NCBI GenBank assembly: GCA_000634215.1
Contig: JFLX01000001.1
Span: 62,001-126,000, forward strand
Direction of reading: 5' to 3'
DNA: 64,000 bases
Source of the DNA: Prochlorococcus sp. scB243_495L20
GTDB taxonomy: Bacteria; Cyanobacteriota; Cyanobacteriia; PCC-6307; Cyanobiaceae
The notes below the pieces were generated by a model. That model searched no databases, was not told the DNA's origin, and saw only the letters and a list, made by a program, of their open reading frames with translations. Shown here in pieces: positions 1 to 10,184 of the stretch (its first letter is position 1; each line of letters begins with the position of its first letter). A program made the translations under genes and the position numbers.

Positions 1-660
1 GGCAAGGGCTACTACAACTGCCAGAATAACAATTCCCAAAATATCATCTAACACCGCTGCACCTATAACAATCTGTCCTTCTCTAGTTTTCAAATATCCC
101 AATTCACCGAAAACACTTGCAGTAATCCCTATACTTGTGGCTGTCATAGAAGCTCCAGCAAAAACTGCTGGAATTAGATCTACTTGGAAAATAAACATTA
201 ATCCAAGAGTTCCAAATGCAAACGGTAAAATTACGCCAGCCATAGCAACAGTAAAAGCCTGAGCACCGACAGCTACCAATTCCTCTAACTCACTCTCTAA
301 GCCTGTTAAAAATAAAAGTGCATACAAACCAAGTGTTGCTACTGCTTGGAGCGAGGGAAAGCTTTCGAAATAAACATCAGGTACTGCTTCTGGGGGGATT
401 GACGCTAATGAACTAATAACATTTACAAGTCCCTCATTTAGTTCAGTTCCAGCTGAGGGCGGTATCAATAAATGGAATCCTGATGCTCCTATTACAACCC
501 CTGCAAGAAGCTCACCTACAATAGTTGGCAAACTTAGTCTTACTAATACTTCTGCTAATGCTCTTGCTGCTAAAAAGATCAATAAAAATCTAATAACTCC
601 GATCAACGTTTCAGCAACTTCTAAATCATGTGCACTTAATTCAGCAAGTAAAGAGTACAT
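1..660 (-). CDS. Cation:proton (Na+/H+) antiporter, CPA family, N-terminal part; gene runs off the left edge
   Basis: Open minus-strand frame beginning at the reverse-complement ATG at 658-660; hydrophobic membrane-protein translation; continues past base 1. Confidence 0.7.
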   Translation of the reverse strand, partial: MYSLLAELSAHDLEVAETLIGVIRFLLIFLAARALAEVLVRLSLPTIVGELLAGVVIGASGFHLLIPPSAGTELNEGLVNVISSLASIPPEAVPDVYFESFPSLQAVATLGLYALLFLTGLESELEELVAVGAQAFTVAMAGVILPFAFGTLGLMFIFQVDLIPAVFAGASMTATSIGITASVFGELGYLKTREGQIVIGAAVLDDILGIVILAVVVALA

Positions 661-792
661 TTAAGTGTAAAAAATAAACTACCTAATTGGAAGATAGTTT
701 ATTGAGGGCCCACTTTAAGAAATATGTAAGAAAAAAGCAAAAATACTCAACAAGTGTGGATCTGAAGTTACAACAAAGAAATTTTCTTAAAA

Positions 793-3357
793 ATGGCTAT
801 TGTCTGTTATATGGCTAATCCAATGAATTCCAACGAACCCTTTGATCTGCGCTTGCCTACACCAGGCTGTTATTTAGATCCTGAGAAAGCTGGGATGAAT
901 TCAGATGCTGTTTTTCAAGGAATGACAGCCCATCTTTTCTACACTCTTGGAAAGTTAGCGACCTCAGCAAGTCCTCACGACTTGTATATGGCTTTGAGTT
1001 ACGCAGTTAAAGATAGGCTAATGACAAGATACTTAGCCAGCCAAGAGGTCATAAGAAAAAAACCACAAAAAACTGTAGCTTACTTATCGGCAGAATTTTT
1101 AATAGGTCCTCAATTAAGTAATAACCTCCTCAATCTTGGCATAACTCAAGAAGCGGAAGATGCATTAAAAAGATTTGGTATTGAATCTTTATCAACAATA
1201 CTCGAAGTAGAGGAAGAGCCAGGATTAGGTAATGGTGGTCTTGGTAGACTTGCTGCATGTTACATGGAATCATTAGCATCTCTGCAAGTACCAGCAGTTG
1301 GTTATGGTATTCGCTACGAATTCGGCATTTTCAATCAATTAATCAGAGATGGTTGGCAAGTTGAAGTTACTGACAAATGGCTAAAAGGTGGATGGCCTTG
1401 GGAACTTCCACAACCTGACGAATCATGTTTTGTTGGCTTTGGAGGAAGAACTGAAAGTTATAGAGACGATAAAGGAAACTACAGATCTAGATGGATACCT
1501 TCTGAACATGCAATAGGTGTCCCCCATGATGTTCCAGTCTTAGGTTACAGGGTAAATACATGCGACAGATTAAGATTATGGAGAGCTGACGCAACAGAAA
1601 GTTTTGACTTTTATGCTTTCAATATTGGTGATTACTATGGAGCAGTAGAAGAAAAAGTTGCCTCCGAAACTCTTTCAAAAGTTCTATATCCAAATGATGG
1701 GACTGACGAAGGTAGAAGATTAAGACTTAAACAACAACACTTTTTTGTAAGCTGTTCTCTTCAGGATATGTTGAGAAGCCTTGAGAAAAGATCAATACCA
1801 ATAACAGAATTCCCTAAGCATTGGACAGTCCAATTGAACGATACTCATCCTGCCATAGCAGTTGCAGAATTAATGCGACTTCTTATTGACCAATATCAAA
1901 TAGGTTGGGATAAATCTTGGAACATAACAACCTCTTCAGTTGCTTATACCAACCATACATTACTACCAGAAGCTTTAGAAAAATGGGATTTAGGTTTATT
2001 TAATGATCTTCTTCCTCGACATCTCGAAATTATTTATGAAATTAATTGGAGATTTCTGCAACAACTAAGACTACGTTATCCTGGTGATGACAAGATCCTT
2101 CAAAAACTCTCAATAATTGATGAAGAAGGCTCCAAATCAGTTCGAATGGCTCATTTAGCTACAATTGGAGCACATCACATAAATGGTGTTGCAACTCTTC
2201 ACTCAGATCTCATAAAAAGACAACTGCTTCCCGAATTCGCAGCTCTCTGGCCTGAAAAATTTACAAATGTAACTAATGGAGTTACTCCGAGAAGGTGGGT
2301 TGCCCTATCTAACCCATCACTATCGAATCTTTTAGAAGAAGAAGTTGGTCCAAACTGGATAACAAATATGGACCTTCTTAAGAAGTTAGAAGAAAAAAAA
2401 GATGACAATAATTTTCTACAAAAATTTGAGGAAACCAAACTAAATGGGAAAAGAAAATTATCTAGTTTTATCCATTCAAAAACTGGAATACTTGTAGATC
2501 CTTCAAGCTTATTTGATGTTCAAGTCAAAAGAATTCATCAATATAAAAGACAACATTTAAACGCCCTACAAATTATTGCTCAATATTTAAGAATTAAAAA
2601 TGGTACAAACAAATATGAAGTTCCAAGAACAATAATATTCGGGGGTAAAGCTGCACCAGGCTACTTTATGGCAAAGCTCATGATTAGATTTATTAATGGT
2701 ATTGCTGATGTAGTTAATTCTGATCCAGATATGGATGGTTTATTAAGAGTTGTTTTTCTACCAGACTATAACGTTAAACTTGGTGAAATAGTTTATCCCG
2801 CAACGGATCTTTCAGAACAAATTTCAACTGCTGGGAAAGAAGCATCTGGAACTGGAAATATGAAGTTTGCCATGAATGGAGCATTAACGATTGGAACCTT
2901 AGATGGAGCTAATGTGGAATTAAGAGACCTTGTAAAAAAAGAGAATTTCTTTCTTTTTGGTAAAACTGAAAGCGAAATTATGGATTTAAAAAATAATAAT
3001 TACTCTCCCACAACTTTCATTGATCAATGTTCAGAGCTTAAAGAGGTTATCCGCTTAATTGAAATTGGCCACTTTAGCAATGGGGATAAAGAATTGTTTA
3101 AGCCTTTATTAAATAGCTTGACTGGACATGACCCATTTTTTGTTATGGCTGACTTTAAAGACTACTTAAATAAACAGGATGTGGTCAGTGAATGCTGGAA
3201 TAATAAAAAATCTTGGAATAAAATGGCATTATTAAATACTGCTAGATCAGGATATTTTTCATCAGATAGATCTATTAGAGAGTACTGTAAATCAATATGG
3301 AAAGTCTCTCCAATGCCAGTTGAAATTACTTGCGACGTAGAAGAATTATCTAATTAA
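793..3357 (+). CDS. glgP: Glycogen/starch phosphorylase
   Basis: 854 aa ORF with GLGNGGLGRLAACYMES and EASGTGNMKFAMNGALTIGTLDGANVE (PLP site) motifs. True start may be an internal Met (MANP or MNSN). Confidence 0.97.
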   Translation: MAIVCYMANPMNSNEPFDLRLPTPGCYLDPEKAGMNSDAVFQGMTAHLFYTLGKLATSASPHDLYMALSYAVKDRLMTRYLASQEVIRKKPQKTVAYLSAEFLIGPQLSNNLLNLGITQEAEDALKRFGIESLSTILEVEEEPGLGNGGLGRLAACYMESLASLQVPAVGYGIRYEFGIFNQLIRDGWQVEVTDKWLKGGWPWELPQPDESCFVGFGGRTESYRDDKGNYRSRWIPSEHAIGVPHDVPVLGYRVNTCDRLRLWRADATESFDFYAFNIGDYYGAVEEKVASETLSKVLYPNDGTDEGRRLRLKQQHFFVSCSLQDMLRSLEKRSIPITEFPKHWTVQLNDTHPAIAVAELMRLLIDQYQIGWDKSWNITTSSVAYTNHTLLPEALEKWDLGLFNDLLPRHLEIIYEINWRFLQQLRLRYPGDDKILQKLSIIDEEGSKSVRMAHLATIGAHHINGVATLHSDLIKRQLLPEFAALWPEKFTNVTNGVTPRRWVALSNPSLSNLLEEEVGPNWITNMDLLKKLEEKKDDNNFLQKFEETKLNGKRKLSSFIHSKTGILVDPSSLFDVQVKRIHQYKRQHLNALQIIAQYLRIKNGTNKYEVPRTIIFGGKAAPGYFMAKLMIRFINGIADVVNSDPDMDGLLRVVFLPDYNVKLGEIVYPATDLSEQISTAGKEASGTGNMKFAMNGALTIGTLDGANVELRDLVKKENFFLFGKTESEIMDLKNNNYSPTTFIDQCSELKEVIRLIEIGHFSNGDKELFKPLLNSLTGHDPFFVMADFKDYLNKQDVVSECWNNKKSWNKMALLNTARSGYFSSDRSIREYCKSIWKVSPMPVEITCDVEELSN

Positions 3358-3805
3358 TATTTTTCTTATCTGTTGAATCAGGAGTTTGATGAAATAATCT
3401 GTTCAAAATTAATCGATCCATATTTAATGGATCTGGTGCTAATTCATTTGCAATTTCTTTAAATTTTGATTCAATATTATTTGAAATTTTTGTATCAAAT
3501 ATTCTTTCCATTAATGCTTCAATTGAATACAAGTAGGCATTAACACTTTCAAGTTCATCTAAAGCTTCAGTAATCTCTGTGTCAGAAATATGTTTTTCTT
3601 CAAGACTAATATCCTCGTTCGATTCTCTGTCAGATAATTCTCTCTGCAACTCATCAGTAATCTTAGTACAAAGAGTTCTGAAAGATTGTATAGATGCCCA
3701 GTTCAATTCTTGTTGCTGCTTAAAAGTAGGAAATTCTCTAATTAGACGATCATGCTCTTTATAAAATCTCTGACAATCAGAGCATTGACAAGGTTCTTCA
3801 GACAA
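3350..3805 (-). CDS. Conserved hypothetical protein with N-terminal CxCxxC motif
   Basis: 151 aa ORF, MSEEPCQCSDCQRF..., convergent with glgP with an 8-bp overlap. Confidence 0.75.
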   Translation of the reverse strand: MSEEPCQCSDCQRFYKEHDRLIREFPTFKQQQELNWASIQSFRTLCTKITDELQRELSDRESNEDISLEEKHISDTEITEALDELESVNAYLYSIEALMERIFDTKISNNIESKFKEIANELAPDPLNMDRLILNRLFHQTPDSTDKKNIN

Positions 3806-3863
3806 AAGAAAATATGATTCTTCTTATATCATCTCACTATTTGGGCAAAATTGTAGGACCATC

Positions 3864-4190
3864 CTATAATTCGTCATTTTTATCAAGTGAATCTGGACTA
3901 TCTGGCAAAGGTATCTCAATACTAGTAACCAAATTAATAACATCTCTTAGTCTCATAGAATCAGCAAACCATCCCATTGCTTGCTCGGCATCACCTCTTT
4001 TTTCAGCATCATTTGCTTGATCTTCGTGAGCTTCCGCCAAAAGAGCAAGCCAACAGAGACATCTTGCTTGAACTATGGAAAGATCTAAATCATTAGGTTG
4101 GGATTTAGAAATGCGTTCATGCTCTTGTTGAATTAAGAGCTTTAAACGCATATCATGCAACTTAGCCATAAAAGATTTACTACTAACCAT
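3864..4190 (-). CDS. Conserved hypothetical protein
   Basis: 108 aa ORF with helical, soluble composition; likely start at an internal Met (MAKLHDMRLK). Confidence 0.7.
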   Translation of the reverse strand: MVSSKSFMAKLHDMRLKLLIQQEHERISKSQPNDLDLSIVQARCLCWLALLAEAHEDQANDAEKRGDAEQAMGWFADSMRLRDVINLVTSIEIPLPDSPDSLDKNDEL

Positions 4191-4247
4191 ACGCTAGCTA
4201 GAGAGTAGCAAGTTTGCACACATACTACATATAGTTTTTTATTTTCA

Positions 4248-4321
<74 letters not shown>

Positions 4322-4355
4322 AATAGATGATTTTTGGAGTATTTAGCATTATGCT

Positions 4356-4740
4356 AAATGAAAGCAGGAGAGGCAATCGCAAAAAAGTTTTATTTTGTTT
4401 CCAAAATAAAACTTTTTTGAGGAAAGTCCGGGCTCCCATATGGTCAGGCTTGCTGGGTAATTCCCAGTGCGGGCAACCGTGAGGATAGTGCCACAGAAAC
4501 ATACCGCCTAATACTTTATGTATGGCAAGGGTGCAAGGGTGTGGTAAGAGCGCACCAGCAACATTGAGAAGTGTTGGCTAGGTAAACCCCGGCTGGGAGC
4601 AAGGCTAAGTAGATTTATGACCATTACACAATCTACTTTTAAGCGCCGCTTGAGACTGTGAAGTAATTCCAGTCCTAGATAGATGATTGCCCGTCTTATT
4701 AATTAAGATGAACAGAACCCGGCTTATGACCTGCTTTCTA
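4356..4740 (+). ncRNA. rnpB: RNase P RNA (M1 RNA)
   Basis: Conserved blocks GAGGAAAGTCCGGGCTCCC, GTGCAAGGGTG, AGTAATTCCAG and AACAGAACCCGGCTTATGACCTGC; ends pair (AGCAGG/CCTGCT). Exact termini approximate. Confidence 0.95.
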
Positions 4741-4763
4741 ATTGTTATGATTATTCAAATCAG

Positions 4764-5513
4764 ATGACAAAAATAATTAACGCGAAGAGGATTAATCAAA
4801 TAACTACTTTTTTAAAGTCTTTAAATATTAAATCAAAAAGGTTTTCTGAAATAATTAGAACTCAAAATATTTCAATTATCCAAAATTTTAATCAAGCATT
4901 TATCCACTCTTCAGAGGACAAAATATTAAATTATGAAAAACTAGAATTTTTTGGAGATGCTGTCCTCAGATTAGCGGCTTCTAATTTTATTGAAAAAAAA
5001 TATCCTCAAATGAGTGTAGGAGAAAGATCTGAGCTAAGAGCACAAATTGTTAGTGATGAATGGTTAACTAAATTAGGGAAAAAAATTGATATAAATAAAT
5101 TAATAATTAAAGGACCTAAAGCTCTGGGTGATGAAAATTCAAAAAATACTATTATTGGTGAAGCTACAGAAGCTTTAATCGGTGCTATTTACAAGTGCTT
5201 TAATTCCATTCAGGAAGTAAATCTTTGGTTAGATGATATTTGGGAGGAAGATTCAGAAATCTTTTTGCAAGCTCCATATAAATTCAAATCTAAAACAGTA
5301 TTGCAGGAGTGGTGTCAAAGTAAAGGTTTTGATTTGCCAGTCTATAAAATAATCGAAATCTCAAAGAAAAATGGCGACCCTAAAAGATTTTCTTGCGATA
5401 TATTTATCGCAGGATTAAAAGAATCATCTGCATTCGGCAAATCTCATAAACAAGCAGAAACAAATGCAGCTAAATTTTTGATAGAAAAATTTATTACTAC
5501 AGGTAAAATCTAG
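4764..5513 (+). CDS. rnc: Ribonuclease III
   Basis: NYEKLEFFGDAVLRLAASNFI signature and C-terminal dsRBD. Confidence 0.96.
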   Translation: MTKIINAKRINQITTFLKSLNIKSKRFSEIIRTQNISIIQNFNQAFIHSSEDKILNYEKLEFFGDAVLRLAASNFIEKKYPQMSVGERSELRAQIVSDEWLTKLGKKIDINKLIIKGPKALGDENSKNTIIGEATEALIGAIYKCFNSIQEVNLWLDDIWEEDSEIFLQAPYKFKSKTVLQEWCQSKGFDLPVYKIIEISKKNGDPKRFSCDIFIAGLKESSAFGKSHKQAETNAAKFLIEKFITTGKI

Positions 5514-5515
5514 TT

Positions 5516-5701
5516 TTATACTATTTCTAAATTGGTTATCTGAAAAGTTATGAGTTTATCCCAATTACCTCCTTCAAAAAGAACCGCTGCTCTTTTTTTT
5601 GTAACTCTTTGTACAAATCCTTTATATCCTCTATAAATAGAATTAGTGTCTTTTACAACAACAAAAGATCCAGGGAGAATGGGTTTGGTAGATAATTCCA
5701 T
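5516..5701 (-). CDS. ndhS: NAD(P)H-quinone oxidoreductase subunit S (NDH-1 ferredoxin-site subunit)
   Basis: 61 aa SH3-like protein with [31 protein letters not shown], typical of cyanobacterial NdhS. Confidence 0.8.
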   Translation of the reverse strand: MELSTKPILPGSFVVVKDTNSIYRGYKGFVQRVTKKRAAVLFEGGNWDKLITFQITNLEIV

Positions 5702-5725
5702 AGAACACTCTTTCTAATACAATAT

Positions 5726-6265
5726 ATGATAACTAGAAGTGAATGGTTGACTGTTGGTTTAATAACATCATGTCATGGAATTAATGGACAAGTAAAGGTT
5801 AAATCTCTAAGTGATTTTGAAGAAAGATTTTTAAAACCAGGAATTAGATGGTTGCAAAAAGAAAATGAACCTCCTTCAAAAATAGAACTTATATCTGGTT
5901 TCAAACAGCCTGGAAAAGAAACCTTCATAGTTAAGTTCCAAGGAATAAATACAAGAAATCACGCAGAGCAACTGAAAAAATTTAAAATTCTTGTAAAGAC
6001 CGATACACTACCCAAATTAAAAAAAGAAGAATTTCACTTGTTAGAACTTGTAAATCTCGAGGTCAAGACTTTAGAAAATGATGAATTAAAAAAAATTGGG
6101 AAAGTTATCAATTTAGAAAATGAGAAAAATAATTTACTTGTTATTGAACTATTTAAAAATCAAAAAAAAGTTCTTGTACCATTTGTTAAAGAAATAGTTC
6201 CATTAGTAGATATAAAAAATAATTTTCTAATCATCAATCCCCCAAATGGACTTTTAGAGTTATAA
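5726..6265 (+). CDS. rimM: Ribosome maturation factor RimM
   Basis: [26 protein letters not shown]-terminus and PRC-barrel C-terminus. Confidence 0.95.
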   Translation: MITRSEWLTVGLITSCHGINGQVKVKSLSDFEERFLKPGIRWLQKENEPPSKIELISGFKQPGKETFIVKFQGINTRNHAEQLKKFKILVKTDTLPKLKKEEFHLLELVNLEVKTLENDELKKIGKVINLENEKNNLLVIELFKNQKKVLVPFVKEIVPLVDIKNNFLIINPPNGLLEL

Positions 6266-6296
6266 ATTTAAAAAATAAAAATTTGTACGAAAGACA

Positions 6297-8192
6297 TTAT
6301 TCAACAGTTACACTTTTAGCTAGATTTCTTGGTTGATCCACGTCAAGCCCCCTATGAGCTGCAATATGGTAACTCAATAGTTGTAGAGGCAATATATTAA
6401 TTAAAGGTGAAATCCATTCATTAGAGGAAGGAACTTTCATTAAATAATCAAAGATTTCAGTTCCATTACATTCAGGAGCAATCCCAATCAAATATGAATC
6501 TCTAGCTTTTGCTTCTTGAGCATTACTGATAACTTTATCAAAAACCTCACCAGGGGAAGCAATAGAAATTACAGGTACTTTTTTATCTAATAATGCTATT
6601 GGACCATGTTTCATTTCACCCGCAGGATATCCAGCTGCATGTATGTAACTAATTTCTTTAAGTTTTAAAGCGCCTTCAAGAGCAATAGGATAATTTATTC
6701 CTCTTCCAAGAAAAATTACATCTTTAATATTGAAAAAGTCATGTGCCAGCTTTTCTGAAGATTTATTATGTTTCTCTAAGAGATCTTCCAGCAATAGAGG
6801 AAGTTTTATAAGTTCATTTATTAATTTACCTATTTCATCAGAACTTTGATTGCCTTTAATTTGAGCAAATTTTATAGCTAATCCATAAAAAGAAAGTAAT
6901 TGAGCAAAAAAAGTTTTTGTCGCTGCAACTCCAACTTCTATTCCTGCACAAATATCAATTATATTTGAGACCTGCCTCCCTATGGAACTCTCTTTTCTAT
7001 TTGTTATTGCAATAAGGTTGGGTTTAAATTTTTTATTTTCAATTGCAGAACGTCTTTTAATTTCCATATCGATGGCCGCAATTGTATCAGCAGTTTCTCC
7101 GGATTGAGTGACTCCAATAGTTAATGTATTTGGCAATAGTGGAGGTGGTGAATATCGAAATTCGCTGGCATAAAAGACATAGGTAGGGATACCTGAAAAT
7201 TGCTCTAATAAATAGCTGCCCACCATTGCAGCATGTTTACTCGTACCACATGCAATAATTTCAATTCTTTCTATTGATCCAAAAAACTCTGTATCAAATG
7301 GATACTTGATTTGATATTGACCATTATCTGAGTTCTTAATTAAATAATTTTCTAACCAGTTTTTTGCAGTCTGTGGCTGATCATATATCTCTTTCAACAT
7401 GTAGTGTTTGAAATTCATCTTATCCATTATTTGCTCAGAAACTTGCAAAGAAACTGGATTTCTATATTGTCTCTCGTTGCTTGAGTCATATATTTCAATT
7501 CCAAGCGGAGTCAACAAAGCTATTTCTTCATCCTCCATAGGCAAAATAGTATTGGTAAAGTTTGCTATGGCTGGAGTATCGCTAGCACAAATAAATTCTC
7601 CTTCACCCAAACCAATAATCAAAGGTGCTTGTCTTCTTGCAACTACCAAAGAGGTTGGAGCACCAGACCATAAAACTGCTAAAGCATAAGATCCCTCTAA
7701 ATCCGATAAAACATTTCTCACCGCTACTAATAAAGTTGACCCATTATTCTCAAGATTCAGTTTGCTTAATATATTTAACTCTCTTTGAATTAGATGGGGA
7801 ATTACCTCAGTATCAGTATCAGAATTAAAAACAATGCCCTCTTCCTCTAAGTTATTTTTTAAATCTTGGAAATTTTCAATAATGCCATTTTGAACAACTG
7901 CTACATTGCCTGAAGTATCGGTATGAGGATGTGCATTTTTAACTTCAGGCTTTCCATGAGTTGCCCATCTGGTATGACCTATACCCACAGTTCCAGGAAT
8001 GTTTTGATCATTAAGGTTACTTTTTAAATTCTTGAGTTTTCCTTCTGCTTTATTACAAGAAATACAATTTGTTTCGGAATTTATTATCGCAATACCTGCA
8101 GAATCATAACCTCTGTATTCAAGTTTTTCTAAACCATTAATTAATAATGGCAAAGCTTTTTTAAATCCAGTTACAGCAACTATTCCACACAT
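6297..8192 (-). CDS. glmS: Glutamine-fructose-6-phosphate aminotransferase (isomerizing)
   Basis: MCGIVAVTGF... glutaminase start, two SIS domains, C-terminal NLAKSVTVE. Confidence 0.98.
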   Translation of the reverse strand: MCGIVAVTGFKKALPLLINGLEKLEYRGYDSAGIAIINSETNCISCNKAEGKLKNLKSNLNDQNIPGTVGIGHTRWATHGKPEVKNAHPHTDTSGNVAVVQNGIIENFQDLKNNLEEEGIVFNSDTDTEVIPHLIQRELNILSKLNLENNGSTLLVAVRNVLSDLEGSYALAVLWSGAPTSLVVARRQAPLIIGLGEGEFICASDTPAIANFTNTILPMEDEEIALLTPLGIEIYDSSNERQYRNPVSLQVSEQIMDKMNFKHYMLKEIYDQPQTAKNWLENYLIKNSDNGQYQIKYPFDTEFFGSIERIEIIACGTSKHAAMVGSYLLEQFSGIPTYVFYASEFRYSPPPLLPNTLTIGVTQSGETADTIAAIDMEIKRRSAIENKKFKPNLIAITNRKESSIGRQVSNIIDICAGIEVGVAATKTFFAQLLSFYGLAIKFAQIKGNQSSDEIGKLINELIKLPLLLEDLLEKHNKSSEKLAHDFFNIKDVIFLGRGINYPIALEGALKLKEISYIHAAGYPAGEMKHGPIALLDKKVPVISIASPGEVFDKVISNAQEAKARDSYLIGIAPECNGTEIFDYLMKVPSSNEWISPLINILPLQLLSYHIAAHRGLDVDQPRNLAKSVTVE

Positions 8193-8271
8193 ACAGATTT
8201 TTTTTCAATTATATTGAAATAAAATGCGTATTTACTTAAAAATGGACTCTCTTAAAACTGCACTATAAAAA

Positions 8272-8559
<288 letters not shown>

Positions 8560-8650
8560 TTACAAAGAAATTAAAAAAATTAAGATATGCTTCACTCTTG
8601 TTAACTCTAGGGCATAAAATCATATAGATAATTAGTAATTTACATAAACT

Positions 8651-8890
8651 ATGTCACAAGAAATCCTCGAAAAAGTCTGTTCTATTGTTTCAGAACAATT
8701 AAGCGTTGAAGCAGGAGAAGTCAAATCAGATTCAAATTTCCAAAATGATTTGGGTGCAGATTCTCTAGATACTGTTGAATTAGTAATGGCTCTTGAAGAA
8801 GCATTTGATATTGAAATTCCTGATGAAGCAGCTGAAGGTATAGCGACTGTTGGCGATGCAGTAAAATTCATCGAAGAAAAAAAAGGTTAG
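8651..8890 (+). CDS. acpP: Acyl carrier protein
   Basis: [27 protein letters not shown] phosphopantetheine site. Confidence 0.99.
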   Translation: MSQEILEKVCSIVSEQLSVEAGEVKSDSNFQNDLGADSLDTVELVMALEEAFDIEIPDEAAEGIATVGDAVKFIEEKKG

Positions 8891-8896
8891 TATAGG

Positions 8897-10141
8897 ATGC
8901 CAAATTTCCATCGAGTAGTTATTACTGGTATCGGAGCAGTAACTCCAATTGGTAATAACATTGATGAATATTTAGTCGGTCTTCAAACAGGTACTAATGG
9001 GGTTTCAAATATTACTCTCTTTGATCCCGAACAACATCCCTGCAAATTTGCTGCAGAAGTAAAGAATCTTCAATCTGAAAATTTTATTGAAGCTAAAGAA
9101 TCCAAAAGATGGGATCGCTTTTCCCAGTTTGGAGTTATTGCTGCAAAGCAAGCGTTTAATGATTCTGGACTTGAAATTACTGAAGCTAATGCATCAAGGA
9201 TTGGAGTGATTATTGGTTCAGGTGTTGGAGGCTTACTAACTATGGAAAGTCAAGCTCAAATATTGAGTCATAAAGGGCCTAAAAGAGTAAGTCCATTTAC
9301 AGTCCCAATGATGATTCCAAATATGGCCACTGGATTAGCCGCAATCGCTTTGGGTGCAAAAGGACCAAGTTCCTCTGTTTCCACTGCTTGCGCCGCCGGT
9401 TCAAATGCAATTGGTGATTCTTTTAGATTACTCCAACTTGGCAAAGCAGATGCAATGATCTGTGGAGGAGCAGAAGCAAGTATTACACCTCTCGGAGTAG
9501 CTGGTTTTGCCAGTGCCAAAGCTCTTTCCTCCAGAAATGAAAGCCCTCAGACTGCTAGCAGACCTTTTGATGCAGAAAGAGATGGATTTGTTATTGGTGA
9601 GGGATCCGGAATTCTTGTTTTAGAAACTTTAGAAAATGCACAAAAAAGGAATGCGAGAATTTATGCAGAAATAATTGGATATGGGACAACATGTGATGCT
9701 CATCATATAACTGCTCCATCTCCAGGCGGGGTTGGAGGTGCCGAAGCTATCCAATTGGCAATTGCAGACGCTTGTATTGGTCTTGAAAAAGTTGATTACA
9801 TAAATGCTCATGGGACAAGTACATCAGCTAATGATAAAAATGAAACTTCTGCAATTAAATCTATTTTTAAAGACAGATCTTACCTCATTCCTGTAAGCTC
9901 TACTAAGTCGATGACAGGTCATCTCCTAGGAGGCTCAGGAGGTATAGAAGCAGTAGCTTGTATACTTTCTTTGACACATAATTTTATCCCTCCTACAATT
10001 AACTACGTCAATCCGGATCCTGAATGTGATCTTGATTATGTACCAAATGATGCAAGAGAAGCTCAAGTAAGAGTTGCTCTTTCTAATTCTTTCGGCTTTG
10101 GTGGTCACAATGTTTGCCTTGCTTTCAGCAAAATGAATTGA
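8897..10141 (+). CDS. fabF: 3-oxoacyl-ACP synthase II
   Basis: [29 protein letters not shown] and [14 protein letters not shown] motifs; 7 bp after acpP. Confidence 0.98.
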   Translation: MPNFHRVVITGIGAVTPIGNNIDEYLVGLQTGTNGVSNITLFDPEQHPCKFAAEVKNLQSENFIEAKESKRWDRFSQFGVIAAKQAFNDSGLEITEANASRIGVIIGSGVGGLLTMESQAQILSHKGPKRVSPFTVPMMIPNMATGLAAIALGAKGPSSSVSTACAAGSNAIGDSFRLLQLGKADAMICGGAEASITPLGVAGFASAKALSSRNESPQTASRPFDAERDGFVIGEGSGILVLETLENAQKRNARIYAEIIGYGTTCDAHHITAPSPGGVGGAEAIQLAIADACIGLEKVDYINAHGTSTSANDKNETSAIKSIFKDRSYLIPVSSTKSMTGHLLGGSGGIEAVACILSLTHNFIPPTINYVNPDPECDLDYVPNDAREAQVRVALSNSFGFGGHNVCLAFSKMN

Positions 10142-10184
10142 AGACAACCAATTCTGTTTTTCCAACTTAACTTATTTTAAAAAA

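Noticed and set aside
8193-8271. Possible glmS ribozyme upstream of glmS
   Set aside because: The gap between psaC stop and glmS start is only 79 bp, AT-rich, and shows no ribozyme core; too short for the element.
9268-9519. 83-aa ORF antisense to fabF, and other antisense ORFs (2199-2438, 7408-7689, 8632-8871, 21806-22105, 28894-29145, 32114-32365, 37601-38029, 43074-43280, 47630-47926, 58611-58838, 59346-59630, 60939-61298)
   Set aside because: All sit opposite strongly recognisable genes; their composition mirrors the sense codons and no independent support was seen.
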